A DNA stretch of 64,000 nt, from the NCBI RefSeq assembly GCF_022201045.2, contig NC_068557.1, positions 6,324,001 through 6,388,000 on the forward strand. Direction: 5' to 3'. The notes under the pieces were generated by a model, which saw only the letters and a list, made by a program, of their open reading frames with translations, ran no database searches and was not told where the DNA came from. Positions within the stretch are counted from its first letter, which is position 1; every line of letters begins with the position of its first letter. A program made the position numbers and the translations under genes. This document shows, in pieces, positions 23,112-32,627 of the stretch. The stretch is from Citrus sinensis. Its lineage: Eukaryota > Streptophyta > Magnoliopsida > Sapindales > Rutaceae.

Positions 23112-25316
23112 ATGACAACATCTTCAGACGTGGAAAGCATTTTTGCATGGGTGTTAGACCTCAATAATAACAAGTCATCGGAACAGGCAACAAGTGGAGA
23201 CTAAGATAACCCATCAAATGATAATGGGACGGAAATTTGTGCAAGTGCAGGTACGTCATTACCACTACAAACTGGCGAAAGTAATGAATATTTTGAGGAC
23301 ATATCTAGTACAGTATCATTTGATCATACGACCTACAGTTTGCCTAAAAAAAGTGAACTAATAAAAGTGGGTGTCGGATCATGTTTTGATACTATCAATA
23401 ATGCCCACGCATGGTATAAGAATTATGCTAAGTCAGTGGGATTCTCTATGAGAAAAAATGAACTCCGTCGTGACGGCAAAAGTGGTGAAGTAGTAAGTCG
23501 GCGATGGGTTTAGTCAGGGTAAGGATACATGTTAAAAAAATAGATGGAGAAAACTGACAGAGTTAAGGAACCAAAGGGCATTACTCGTAACGGGTGCAAG
23601 GCGGAACTTTGCGTGAGCTACGAGAAGTTGAAAGGGAAGTACGTGGTACCTAAACTCATTTTTGAGCACACTCATTGCTTGGTTGAATCGCACGAGACAC
23701 AATTTCTTTGTTCGCACAGCATGTTAACGAAGCTGATTTGGCTCACGCAAAGGCATTGCGACAAGTTGGGGGTGAAAGTGTGCCAGTTCATGAATTAAAA
23801 GTCTAATCAAGTAGGAGGGTTCCATCATGTTGGGTATATGGGTAAGGACATGCGGAATAGAATAGACGTAGATCACCGTGCGCAAATTATTGACATCAAC
23901 ACAGAGGCTGTCATTATGTACTTATCTACAAGGGTTGATTATGATGCTGGAGTGTACTTCGAGTATACACTTGATGAGGAAAATTGACTGCGAAACTTGT
24001 TCTGGACCGACACTGTTGCTCGGTACGACTATAAACAATTTAGAGATTGGTTCTTTGTTGTCTATGATCTGGGACTAGAACAAAATACTTGTGTGGAAAA
24101 AATGTATGCAAAACATAGAAAATGGGTAGAGGCTTATTTGAAAGGAACTTTTTTTGCCAGAATGCGGACTACACAAAGGTGTGAGAGCTTGAATTTTTAC
24201 TTGCGTCTCTTTGTTGAGCAGAAGCTAAAACTATATGGTTTCATTAGACAAATTCACCGTGCAATGTATTGCATAAGGCACAAAGAAGTCCAAGATGAGT
24301 ATGACACAAACCACACAACCCATGTTCTTACAACACATTTGCAAAGCATTGAAAAACATGCGTCCGAAATATATACAAGGAATGTATTGAAGTAGGTTCG
24401 GACGGAGATCCTCGGAGAAGCCACGTTGGTTATGCTCGAGTGTACAAAGACAACTAATTCAAATATCTATACTTTAACGAAATTTCAGCATCCGGAACAA
24501 AAATGGACAGTGGTATTTTATAATAAAGAAGTTCCAATTACTTGTTCATGTAAGATGGTAGAATCAACAGGTATTCCATGTATGCATATATTTCATGTTA
24601 TGAAGTTCGAGCAACTAGTTCGCATACCACCAGCATTAATTCTTGGTCATTAGACCAAATCAGCGAAGGTGAGTAAAGTAATGAAAAAGACTGCTGTAAT
24701 GTCACACCTCGATAAGGAAGCGTTAAAAACAACAAAGTTTGGCTCACTTTCAGCATCATGTACTAATCTTTGTCTTTGTATTTTCGCCGCAAAGAATGAA
24801 CAAAGTTTTATGATAGCGTTAGACGAGATTCAACGGCTGACGCTTCGCTTTGAACAGATGGTTGCCGATGATGAATCAACTAAACAAGCAAAGAATTGTG
24901 TACTTCCAGCAGGTATGAAGTTGAAAGACCTGGTTACGGTTAACAGTAAATGTTGCTTTAAAACCGTTAAATACGATGAAGCTAAAAATCGCAAATGCAG
25001 TAAGTGTTTTCAACCTGGCCATACTAAACGAACTTGCCCGCTATATCCGCCAAAGGACATGTAGCCCAATGACCTTCATTACAACGTTGGCGGTATTGGT
25101 TGTGTTTCGACTGACGATCAGCTAAGGGCTTACTCTTATAATGTGTTAACACCGATTGTTTCGATGGAATCGGGCTCACCAAGTTCCCCAACATTTATGT
25201 TCGAGGCAACTTGTCCTTGGAGGCATGAAATCTCAGAAGGAATTGACGGCCATTATGACAATAGTAACACATTTGATATAAACTATGAAACCGATGCAAG
25301 CACATACTATAATTAG
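23112..25316 (+). pseudogene. FAR1/FRS-type Mutator-like transposase, catalytic core deleted
   Basis: Fragments in order: an acidic N-terminus from the ATG at 23112, then a FAR1 DNA-binding region (AWYKNYAKSVGFSMRKNELRR, then GCKAEL and a late H-T-H at about 23550-23680). A stretch resembling the FAR1/FRS linker (HRAQIIDINTEAVIMYLS) follows, then WTDTVARYDY at about 24005-24030. The sequence then jumps straight to the post-catalytic helix region (TTQRCESLNFYLRLFVEQ). A SWIM zinc finger follows (CSCKMVESTGIPCMHI, about 24542-24594) and a CCHC knuckle (CSKCFQPGHTKRTC, about 24994-25036). Roughly 110 residues containing the DDE-type acidic triad are absent between ARYDY and KQFRDW. There are stops around 23200, 23512 and 24651 and frame changes near 23540 and 23800. 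The family comprises Mutator-like transposases and the transcription factors derived from them; this copy cannot transpose. It is not a domesticated FHY3/FAR1 gene, because the frame is broken throughout. Confidence 0.85.
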
Positions 25317-26092
25317 TGGCCTCATAATAACTTGTAAATGATTTCCCATGATATATGAATTTGCTTGACTAACTTTCTAAGGTTGTTTTACTAACTCGGA
25401 TTTACATTATGCATAGTTGAGGACGGTACACATACTTGGAGGATGGGGGATAACCGCTAATGATGCACTTTTTGGATCTTAATCGAGGGGACAAAACGAA
25501 CTTTTTGGAAATCATTGAGTTATATTATCATGTAAGAAGTGAACAATGACAATGTAATAATATATTTTGCGTACTTAGTGATAATAGCAACATTTACAAC
25601 AAGTATCCTCCTTTGAACAAGCATTAATTAAGACAACCGGTTGACGAAGAAAAAAATCATAATTGCCCCATAAATTCCTCTACGGCTTCGAATCATCAAA
25701 ATAATTTACATGACTCATATGTCAACTCCAGTTACAAGATAAATTTAGCAAAAGTTTATAGTTTTGAATGAAGTCAGCAAAAAATTATCATAATCCATAT
25801 TCACAACAATCTCAGCCCTTCCGCCTGAAATGACGTTTTGTGCAACTATTCTTATGACCTTTTCTGGTGGACACATTACGAGGCTTCACTGTTGATGCCA
25901 GCTTCGATTCATTTATGTAAGTTGTAGTGTTACTGTAATGTGCATTAGCCAATGCCAATAATTGATCGCGTTGTTCGTTGAACGGAGAGTCTATAAGTTG
26001 TAACGACAGTTACGCTCGAACATTCTGTGAGTCATACTGCATAAATAATCATGCACTTTCATCATGTCAATGGCCCAATAACAGTAGTAAAA
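25317..26092. other. Spacer between decayed transposon genes
   Basis: AT-rich with no continuous frame. Plus-strand residues after 25317 look like eroded non-coding flank. The minus-strand Ulp1-like frame begins to be recognisable only from about 26090 upward. Confidence 0.5.
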
Positions 26093-27030
26093 TCAACCAA
26101 GAAACCACATAAGGCGAATAAGAGAGCATACCACATACGATTTGTTGGTAATAATTCCAAGAGTATCCATAAATTTGATGACGTAAACTCCACAATCAAA
26201 ACCGTTAGGTTGCTGAGGAACTCTTTCCCCATGGGTCACTACAAATGATAAGAAACTCCAAACTACTGAATATGTAGCATCCATGACACTATGGAGTATA
26301 GCATCCAATGAGTGTAACTATTTTCAAGTGCAAAAATACATCACATATATTAATAAACAATACACAGAAAACTAAACTCATCTTTTTTAGCAAAAATTGG
26401 TACCAGCCCAACTTTCGATTTCTGTATGGCCGAGGAGGGCTTCAAGACAGTGGATTAAAATCTTACGGTTGTTGACATTTCTTCACTTGTTGCGCGGAAG
26501 ACTACATATTTATTTAAGACAAAGAAAGAAGAAAGATTAGACTAAAGGGAAATTATCATTTGTATACCCTATATTTGATCTGTTATAAAAAATACTACAA
26601 CACTTTGAGGGTGTATCAATCGTCCACCCTTAGTTGACAAAATGTATCAGCTGACCACCAAACCGTTAGTTTTTGTTTGAAAGTTAACGGAATTACAGTG
26701 AATTGACGATTTTACCCTTGAAAATTATCACTTGTATCATATGAAAAGACCAAATTACCCTTCTAACATCATCATATTTAAACGGCAACTAACGGTTTGG
26801 TGGTCAGTTGATACATTTTGTCAACTTTGAGTGGACGATTGATACATTCTCAAAGTGTTGTAGTCTTTTTGAAAATGGGGTAAACTAAGGGTATACAAAT
26901 GATAATTTCCCTTAGACTAAATCATATATAGTTTAGACAACAATTAACAAATTATTACTCTATGTATACCTCATCTTCAAGTTCCGGCACCAATTTAGGC
27001 TTCATCGCGTCTTGCAATACTCATGCTAAC
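26093..27030 (-). pseudogene. Ulp1-like (C48) cysteine protease, C-terminal part, broken
   Basis: The minus-strand frame at 26308-26093 contains VPQQPNGFDCGVYVIKFMD, the Gln...Asp-Cys-Gly segment of Ulp1/SENP-type SUMO proteases with the catalytic Cys. The preceding catalytic His/Asp part is not intact, and a 365-bp MITE (26547-26911) interrupts the region upstream. The rest of the gene resumes on the other side of the LTR retrotransposon (39364-41288), which is inserted exactly at 27030/27031. Ulp1-like genes are often carried by plant Mutator-like elements, so this fits the neighbouring FAR1 transposase. Confidence 0.75.
26547..26911. mobile_element. 365-bp fold-back MITE with a 10-bp target duplication
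   Basis: The left end GGGAAATTATCATTTGTATAC and the right end GTATACAAATGATAATTTCCC are reverse complements. The inverted arms extend further (CAACACTTTGA, GTATCAATCGTCCAC, AATGTATCAGCTGACCACCA against their complements on the right). TTAGACTAAA occurs at 26537-26546 and again at 26912-26921, a 10-bp target duplication. A 9-10 bp duplication with long inverted repeats suggests a Mutator-like MITE. It lies inside the decayed Ulp1 region. Confidence 0.9.
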
Positions 27031-27449
27031 TGTTTTCAACTGGTTTTGGGGTAAGAAAAGCCAAACCAATCTAGAACAATAAATTTGTTATTTTGAGGGG
27101 AGATGGGGTACCTCACTGGTTTATTGTGTGTTGGGCGGTGTATCTAAGATTTTGGGGAGGTGAGAAAGGGAGAGAGAGTGGTAACAATGGTGGAAGATCA
27201 GAAACAAGAGAGGTATCCTTCAAAATGAGCTTCACGCCTGCAAAACAATGAAATAGAGGTTAGAGGTGAAGCCGGGGGTACCCCGACGTTCACACTCCGA
27301 CGCTCAAGTTAGCAAACTCAAGCTTTTATTGCAAAGAGAGCTAGCTAGCCCTCTGTAAATTAGGGTTTAAGGTTGAAGAAAACCTCTTTTTTGGAGTGTG
27401 AGTGTTTTTGGGCGAATGAGAGCATGATGGAGAATGAAACCTAGGCGCC

Positions 27450-27457
27450 TTTATATA
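27450..27457 (-). promoter_or_regulatory. LTR TATA box (left LTR)
   Basis: TATATAAA on the minus strand, about 625 bp into the LTR in the element's direction, in a GGCGCC-rich context. It is the only good TATA match between the U3 array and the rest of the LTR. It is the likely U3/R promoter; the start site is not mapped. Confidence 0.7.
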
Positions 27458-27813
27458 TGGAGTACCTTAGCTGCCACGTGGCGTACCCTTTTTGGCTAAC
27501 GTCCTTTTACCGCTTTTATGATTCTTGGGGCCGTTATGTGCATGTTCGCGGCGTATCTCATCTTTTGGAAACGTGGCGCGCGCTGGAGAGTGGTCCAGGG
27601 TACCTCTGCAGTAGCTGTCGGGTAGGCGGCTAGGGACCACTGTCCTTGGGACAGTGTCCTTCACTTTTGGCAGAGGTAGCAGACGGCTGTCTCTCCTTTT
27701 AGCACGTCGCTTTTGATTCCTAATTCTGACAAAATCAAATGATATCTTTTAGGAGGCGGAGACGTTTCTCATGGCGGATATTTTCGGTGGATTCTCTTGC
27801 ATCCGCTTTGCCG

Positions 27814-28009
27814 GGTACCTCGAATTACATGGGGTACCCCCTATTACGCAGGGTACCCCTATCTGTATGGGGTACCTCTATTTGTATGGGGTACCTCTAT
27901 TTGTATGGGGTACCTCTATTTGTGTGGGATACCTCTAATTGTGCAGGGTACCTCTATTTATACGGGGTACCTCAAGTCATGTCGGGCACCTCGGATTATG
28001 TAGGGTACC
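27814..28009. promoter_or_regulatory. 19-bp array of GGTACC palindromes in U3 (left LTR)
   Basis: Eleven motif positions are spaced exactly 19 bp apart: 27814, 27833, 27852, 27871, 27890, 27909, 27928, 27947, 27966, 27985 and 28004. Nine are perfect GGTACC. 27928 is GATACC and 27985 is GGCACC. The 13-bp spacers vary (TCTATTTGTATGG, TCTAATTGTGCAG, TCAAGTCATGTCG and others), so the palindrome is better kept than its surroundings. Position in U3 suggests an enhancer-like or protein-binding array, which is inference. Confidence 0.9.
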
Positions 28010-28082
28010 TCCGATTGTGATGATATCATTCCATTGGCTGACACGTGACGCTCTATTACCTTTCCTATCTTTCCCTCAAACA

Positions 28083-28103
28083 ACATCCCCCTAGTTTCTT
28101 TTT
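28083..28103 (-). other. Polypurine tract (PPT)
   Basis: Directly inside the left LTR the minus strand reads AAAGAAACTAGGGGGATGT, a purine-rich stretch at the place where plus-strand DNA synthesis is primed in LTR retrotransposons. Confidence 0.85.
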
Positions 28104-28736
28104 GGCGAGAAGTATTGGAGGCAAAAGAAACTCATTGTATGAGTGACACGTGGCGATGCGGCTGGACCGGAGGGTACCTTGCTTAGCTTCTTCCCTTAAC
28201 TAAACTTTGTGTACTTCAAACTAAAAATCTTCTCTTTGTCTTTTCCTTTTCCCGCTTTTTTTTTTTTTTTTGGCCGACGTCCTCCTTTGCATTTTTCCGG
28301 CGTCGGTTCTTCTTGGTGGCTGCAGCTGCGGCGGTCGGCGTTGGTTCTCGGTGGTTGCAGCCATTACAGCCGACTCCGGTTACTGCAGCTTCTTCGTTCT
28401 TCATTTTATTTACTTATTTATAAATAATTATATATATTTAAGCTTATTTTTATTTTTATACTTGCATATTTTTACCCACTATTTTTGGTTGCCTGCAGCT
28501 TCATTTCGCCGCGATTATCAATCCCGATCTGTTGAATTGGTGAATCACAGGTATCCCTCCTCGCTTCTCCTCTTTTGGCGCATTCACAGTGGCGCTATTT
28601 TGCATACTCTGAGAAAATTTTGTTTTTGGTTTTTGTTGTTTTTTTTTTGTTTTGTTGGTTGGTGTTTGCATTTGGTGGTTGATGTGTGGTGGATGGTGCT
28701 TGGTATGGATATATTGCTGTTTGGAAAACATGTGGC
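28104..28736. other. Internal 3' region of the Tat element, no coding assigned
   Basis: Sequence between the PPT and the G-rich repeat. Several overlapping frames are open on both strands because of biased composition, and none resembles a known protein. It probably includes the promoter/leader of the antisense ORF. Confidence 0.5.
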
Positions 28737-28970
28737 TTGTTGGATGTGTTGTTGGGGGCTTGTGGATATGTTGTTGGGTGTATCGTTGGGTGTATTGTTG
28801 GGTGTATTGTTGGGGAACTTGTGGATGTGCTGTTGGGAGCTTGTGGATGTGCTGTTGGGGAACTTGTGGGTGTGTTGTTGGGTGTATTGTTGGGGAACTT
28901 GTGGATGTGCTGTTGGGGGCTTGTGGATGTGCTGTTGGGGAACTTGTGGGTGTGTTGTTGGGGAAAAGTA
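28737..28970. repeat. G/T-rich tandem repeat, about 22-23 bp units
   Basis: Repeated (G/T)TGTTGGG(G)(A/G)(A/G)CTTGTGG(A/G)TGTG units, with shorter TGTTGGGTGTATTG units. The array keeps several frames open on both strands (Val/Cys/Trp/Gly-rich on plus, His/Gln/Pro/Thr-rich on minus), explaining the overlapping long frames here. It ends just before the ATG of the antisense ORF. Confidence 0.85.
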
Positions 28971-28971
28971 G

Positions 28972-31275
28972 ATGGGCAAAAAGCACACGAGACCCCCGAT
29001 GAAGCGACGTAAAGTTGGGGCTAGTAGGGTTGACAACCCTCCTGCAGGTTCCCCTTCCCACATCTCCATCAGCGAGGGGGATCGGTCCCCCCCTAGTTCC
29101 TCTAGGAGTCGCAATTCTCGTTCTGAGCCCCCTCCTCCTAGGAGTACCCCTCGTGTCAGCCCACGCTTTCCTAGTAGACGGCCTACCCCCCATCCTCGAA
29201 AGAAGGGTAAGCCAACCAAGCCTAAAGTTCCAGCTCGTTCCTCTGACCAACCGCCTAAATCTCCCCCTGCCACACCTTAAAAATCTAGCAACCCTTTTTC
29301 CCTAGGCATTAGGAGGGCTACTTTGGGGGAGTTGGAGCAAATTAGAGCCAAATACAATATTCCTCCGTCTGTCCAGCTTAGGGTACCCCATGTGAATGAG
29401 CGACCCGAGTGTCCAAAGTCTGATGGGATTACTCTCCATATCGACCTCTTCGATCTAGGACTCCGCCTGCCCCTCCAACCATTCTTTATGAAAATGTTTA
29501 GTTATTTGGGGGTAGCTCCTGGGCAGCTGTCCCTTCCAGGGTGGAGGACACTGACGGGCTTACATGTGTTATGGTTGGAGGTCGTGAAGCGCGACATTTC
29601 TGTTCGGGAGTTGAGGGGCCTTTACCAATTCAAGAAGCCTAAGGGTCCCGGCATTGCTTACTTCTCCCCCTGGGGTGATCATGGCCACATCGTTGAGGGG
29701 AACCCCGCCTTAAAGAAGGGTTACCGAAAGGGATGGTTTGTCGCTGAGGGTAGGTGGGGGACAGAGACTCTAGGTGAGAAGGGCGACCCCGTGGAGGTTC
29801 CTCATTCCTTCAATGTAGACTGTAAGTATCTCCCTTACTTATGGTTTTTCATCGGAATCTTTCGCCTGAATGTCTCACTAACCTTGAGTTCTTTATGCTT
29901 TCGCAGGTGTGACATGGGCTAAAGGATCATGCCCAGTTCAGGAGGTGGGGAGAGAGGTGAAGAAATTTATGGACAGGCTTCGAGGTGCACAGAGGGGTAG
30001 TGATGTGCTGGAGGAGAGCCGATTATGGAGAGCGGGGCTGATTGACCGAAGTCCTACACCTGCTCCTGGGGGTGACTCATGTATGATTTGGGTGTCGGGG
30101 GGATCCTATTATTACTTATGGGACTGGGGTACCCCATTATTATTGCATTCTTCGTTTCGCTTCTCCGCTTTCCATTTCTTATTTTTACTTTTGCAGTAGT
30201 TAGTACTTGTCCAGCTAACATAACTTTTGTGCATTGGGTGCAGTCATGGAATCGACGGGTGATGCTTTCGACGCCTTCTTCCAAGCGGTAGTGGGCGGTG
30301 CTTCCGGATCTCAGGATTCGGCGGTACCCCCGAAAGGCTCCCGACCTCCTCGAGCTCCCGGTCCAAAGGGAAAATCTCAGGGTACCTCCCACAGCGGGTC
30401 AAAGGGTACCCCTCGCTCGAAGAAGAGAAAATTCGGGCTGGTTTCTACTTTCCCCGATGAGTTACGTGAGGGTGACTTAGACCCGGCTTCTAACAAGGAG
30501 GTTTCGCACTTGGCTCGCCACTTTTACTACTCTGCTGAAAATGTTACCTCCGAGGTTGCTGAAGAGGTTGACAAGATGAGCTTGAGCCAGCGTTATGGTC
30601 AAGCACTTAGGGCTACCCAAGAGGTAGGCTTTCTTGGGGTACCCCGGGTGTACTCTTCATCATTTTCTTTTTACTTATTTGATCTTTTCGCCATACACAT
30701 ATATTTAACATGTCTTGCATGACCCGCAAGCATCCTTTCTCCTTAGCCACTGCCTTCCGGATCTCGACTCCCTTGTTGCCGCACAGTCAGAGGTCGACAA
30801 GTTAAGGAGTGAGCTTCAAAGCCGTCAATCTCGTGAGGATCAGCTCGCTCGAGAAGTTAAAACTCTGCAAGAACGCATTGCTGGCCTATCGGGAGAGAAA
30901 GCTAGGGTGGAGAAGGATTGTGAGGAGTTGAGGGCCACCAACGGGGATCTGCTATCTCGGCAAAAGACGATGGCGGAGGATGCATTCTCACTCATCATGA
31001 CAGAGGTGTGGAGTGTGGATCCGACGTTGGAGGTACCCCGCGTGCAGAAATTTGTCAACAAGGCTGCCATTCTGAAGACAATTGCGGAGCGGAAGAAGTC
31101 TTCCCAGGCACGGTCGGGTACCCCTTCTGGGTCACCTGGGGTACCCCATCAGCCTCAGTCGTTGCCCGCCTCGGATGCCCCTATTTCGGCGGCTCATATT
31201 CCGGGTACCTCGGAGTCTTCTGCCGATCGCCCTCTAGAGACAGATGTTGGGGATCGCGTTCCCCCCTCGGTGTAG
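28972..31275 (+). CDS. Antisense additional ORF (aORF) of the Tat element, four exons, one in-frame stop
   Basis: It lies opposite to gag-pol in the 3' internal region. Exons are 28972-29821, 29907-30071, 30244-30623 and 30787-31275. The introns have GT-AG ends (donors GTAAGT, GTGACT, GTAGGC) and all phases join, giving 628 codons including the stop. The N-terminus (residues 1-100) is very basic and Pro/Ser-rich (MGKKHTRPPMKRRK). TAA at 29278-29280 interrupts the frame at codon 103, after which it continues open. The middle (about 115-285) holds LGELEQIRAKYNIP, LHIDLFDLGLRLPLQPFF and a WRTL...FSPWGDHG-type segment. I associate this with the 'putative gypsy type transposon' (Transposase_28-like) domain found antisense in Tat elements. 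The C-terminal exon carries a heptad-rich coiled coil (SEVDKLRSELQSRQSREDQL, about residues 465-535). Role unknown; a nuclear nucleic-acid-binding protein is plausible from its basic and coiled-coil parts. Confidence 0.75.
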
Positions 31276-32363
31276 CCTTCTCACTGTGCTCTTGTTTATC
31301 GGATCTATCCACATTTTGCTATTTGGACCTTGTTTATTTCTTTTTGGTTTCTCGGGATATTTTGTTTTATTGAGACTTCTCTTTTGTTATGATACCATGC
31401 CATCTAGTCCTCTTGTACTTTGCATTATTCTGCAAATGAATGCTTGGCTAAACTGTTATCTTACAAATTCCTAGGGTACCTCTCATTTCATCATTTTTTT
31501 TAAAATGGGGTACCCCTGGTACCTTAACAAGTATTCAACATCAGGCGCCTGCTGGTTTACACTGAGCGGCGAATTTGGTGCATGCCCTCCTCGGCAACCA
31601 TGGCGGATTTTCCACAAATAGGTAATCAAAACATCGTCGCGACATCTCGATCAAAAATTGAAAGTGCGCAATTGGTCCAACCAATCAATTTCTTATTCTT
31701 TCGAAGTGCTCTCCGAATTTTTGAATAGCTTACCCCATACTTTGCAAAAGTACGAGGATGGAGGTGTGGGTGTTCTCATACCTAAGCCGAACTTCGTGCC
31801 GCTAGGGTATGCCGGTTTTTCTTCACCCTCGGGTCCTCTTTGACCCTCCCTCTCTTTGTCTAGGTAGCTTTGTCATGCTTCCGCAGAAAGGCTACCCCTG
31901 GGCTGTTCACTCCATTGCCTATCTTGGCTTTACACAGATCGTCACGATCTAGGCATATCAAGTACCTTGGCTGGTCCTGTGATAGGTTAGTCATAACTGA
32001 CAAGCGTATGGCGAGAATTGCATATAACCAGATGCGAGGGTATATTAACGGCGATAAATGAATGTAATCTGCATTCTAAGATCGAAGTGGCGAAAAATAA
32101 AGAAAGAACTCACATCATATTTGTTGAGAAAGAAAATGCATTTATAGATAACGAAAGCGTTGATCAATACATGACTTAGCTTTGTTACCCTGAGGAGAAT
32201 GAGAGACCGCAAGACCTCCTATTCTTTTCATTTGAAAATTAAAGAAACTCTAAAGTTGTAACTGACCAACATAGGACATTTGGGGTACCCTATTTGGCCT
32301 ACCACACAAAAACATTAAAGAAAGCAAATAACAGCAAAAGACTAAAGGTTGAGACACTGTCCT
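31276..32363. other. Internal region between aORF and pol ends, non-coding
   Basis: Tail-to-tail region between the aORF stop and the end of the integrase frame. Contains several GGTACC sites (for example near 31475, 31508, 31518 and 32283). No coding family seen. Convergent transcripts from gag-pol and aORF would overlap here. Confidence 0.5.
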
Positions 32364-32627
32364 TTAGTAATATTTCCGTACCATTGCAGCGTTCCAGGGG
32401 TGCCTCACAATTGTGCCATCCATGTGGAGTAGCCTGTATGCACCTGTCCCAACGGGTTTGTCGATGCGGTAAGGTCTTTCCCAATTTGCCCCGAAAGCAC
32501 CTTCGTAGGGTACCCTAGTGTTCTGAGTTACCTTTCTCAAGACTAAGTCTCCTTTCTTGAAGGATCGAGGGCGTACCCTTTTTTCATATAGACCCGAAAT
32601 GCGATGCTGATATATGGCTGTCCTCAG
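32364..32627 (-). pseudogene. Integrase C-terminal tail cut off by an in-frame stop
   Basis: The minus strand continues in the pol frame past the TAA at 32630-32628 to TAA at 32366-32364. This adds about 87 residues with the expected integrase C-terminal features (KKGDLVLRKV and an ANWERPYRI-like segment). The single stop appears to be a GAA-to-TAA change in an otherwise intact domain. Confidence 0.8.

Larger units (their letters stand above)
27031..28082 (-). repeat. Left LTR (3' LTR of the element), 1052 bp
   Basis: Boundaries are defined by the CTAAC target duplication on the left, the TG...CA ends and the PPT on the right. Read in the element's direction it starts at 28082. The 19-bp GGTACC array lies in U3, and a TATA box lies about 625 bp from the LTR start. 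Confidence 0.95.

Noticed and set aside
27814-28009. CRISPR-like array (short conserved repeats with variable spacers)
   Set aside because: The repeat core is only about 6-10 bp, the genome is a plant, and the array is within LTR U3 in both LTRs. It is a 19-bp minisatellite or binding-site array.
28270-29273. Several overlapping long open frames on both strands
   Set aside because: They arise from the G/T-rich tandem repeat, which lacks stop codons in several frames. Composition is extreme and no family match exists.
31658-32061. Small frames in the Tat element between aORF and pol
   Set aside because: No similarity to retroelement proteins and no phase-compatible splicing to aORF exon 4, which already ends in a stop.
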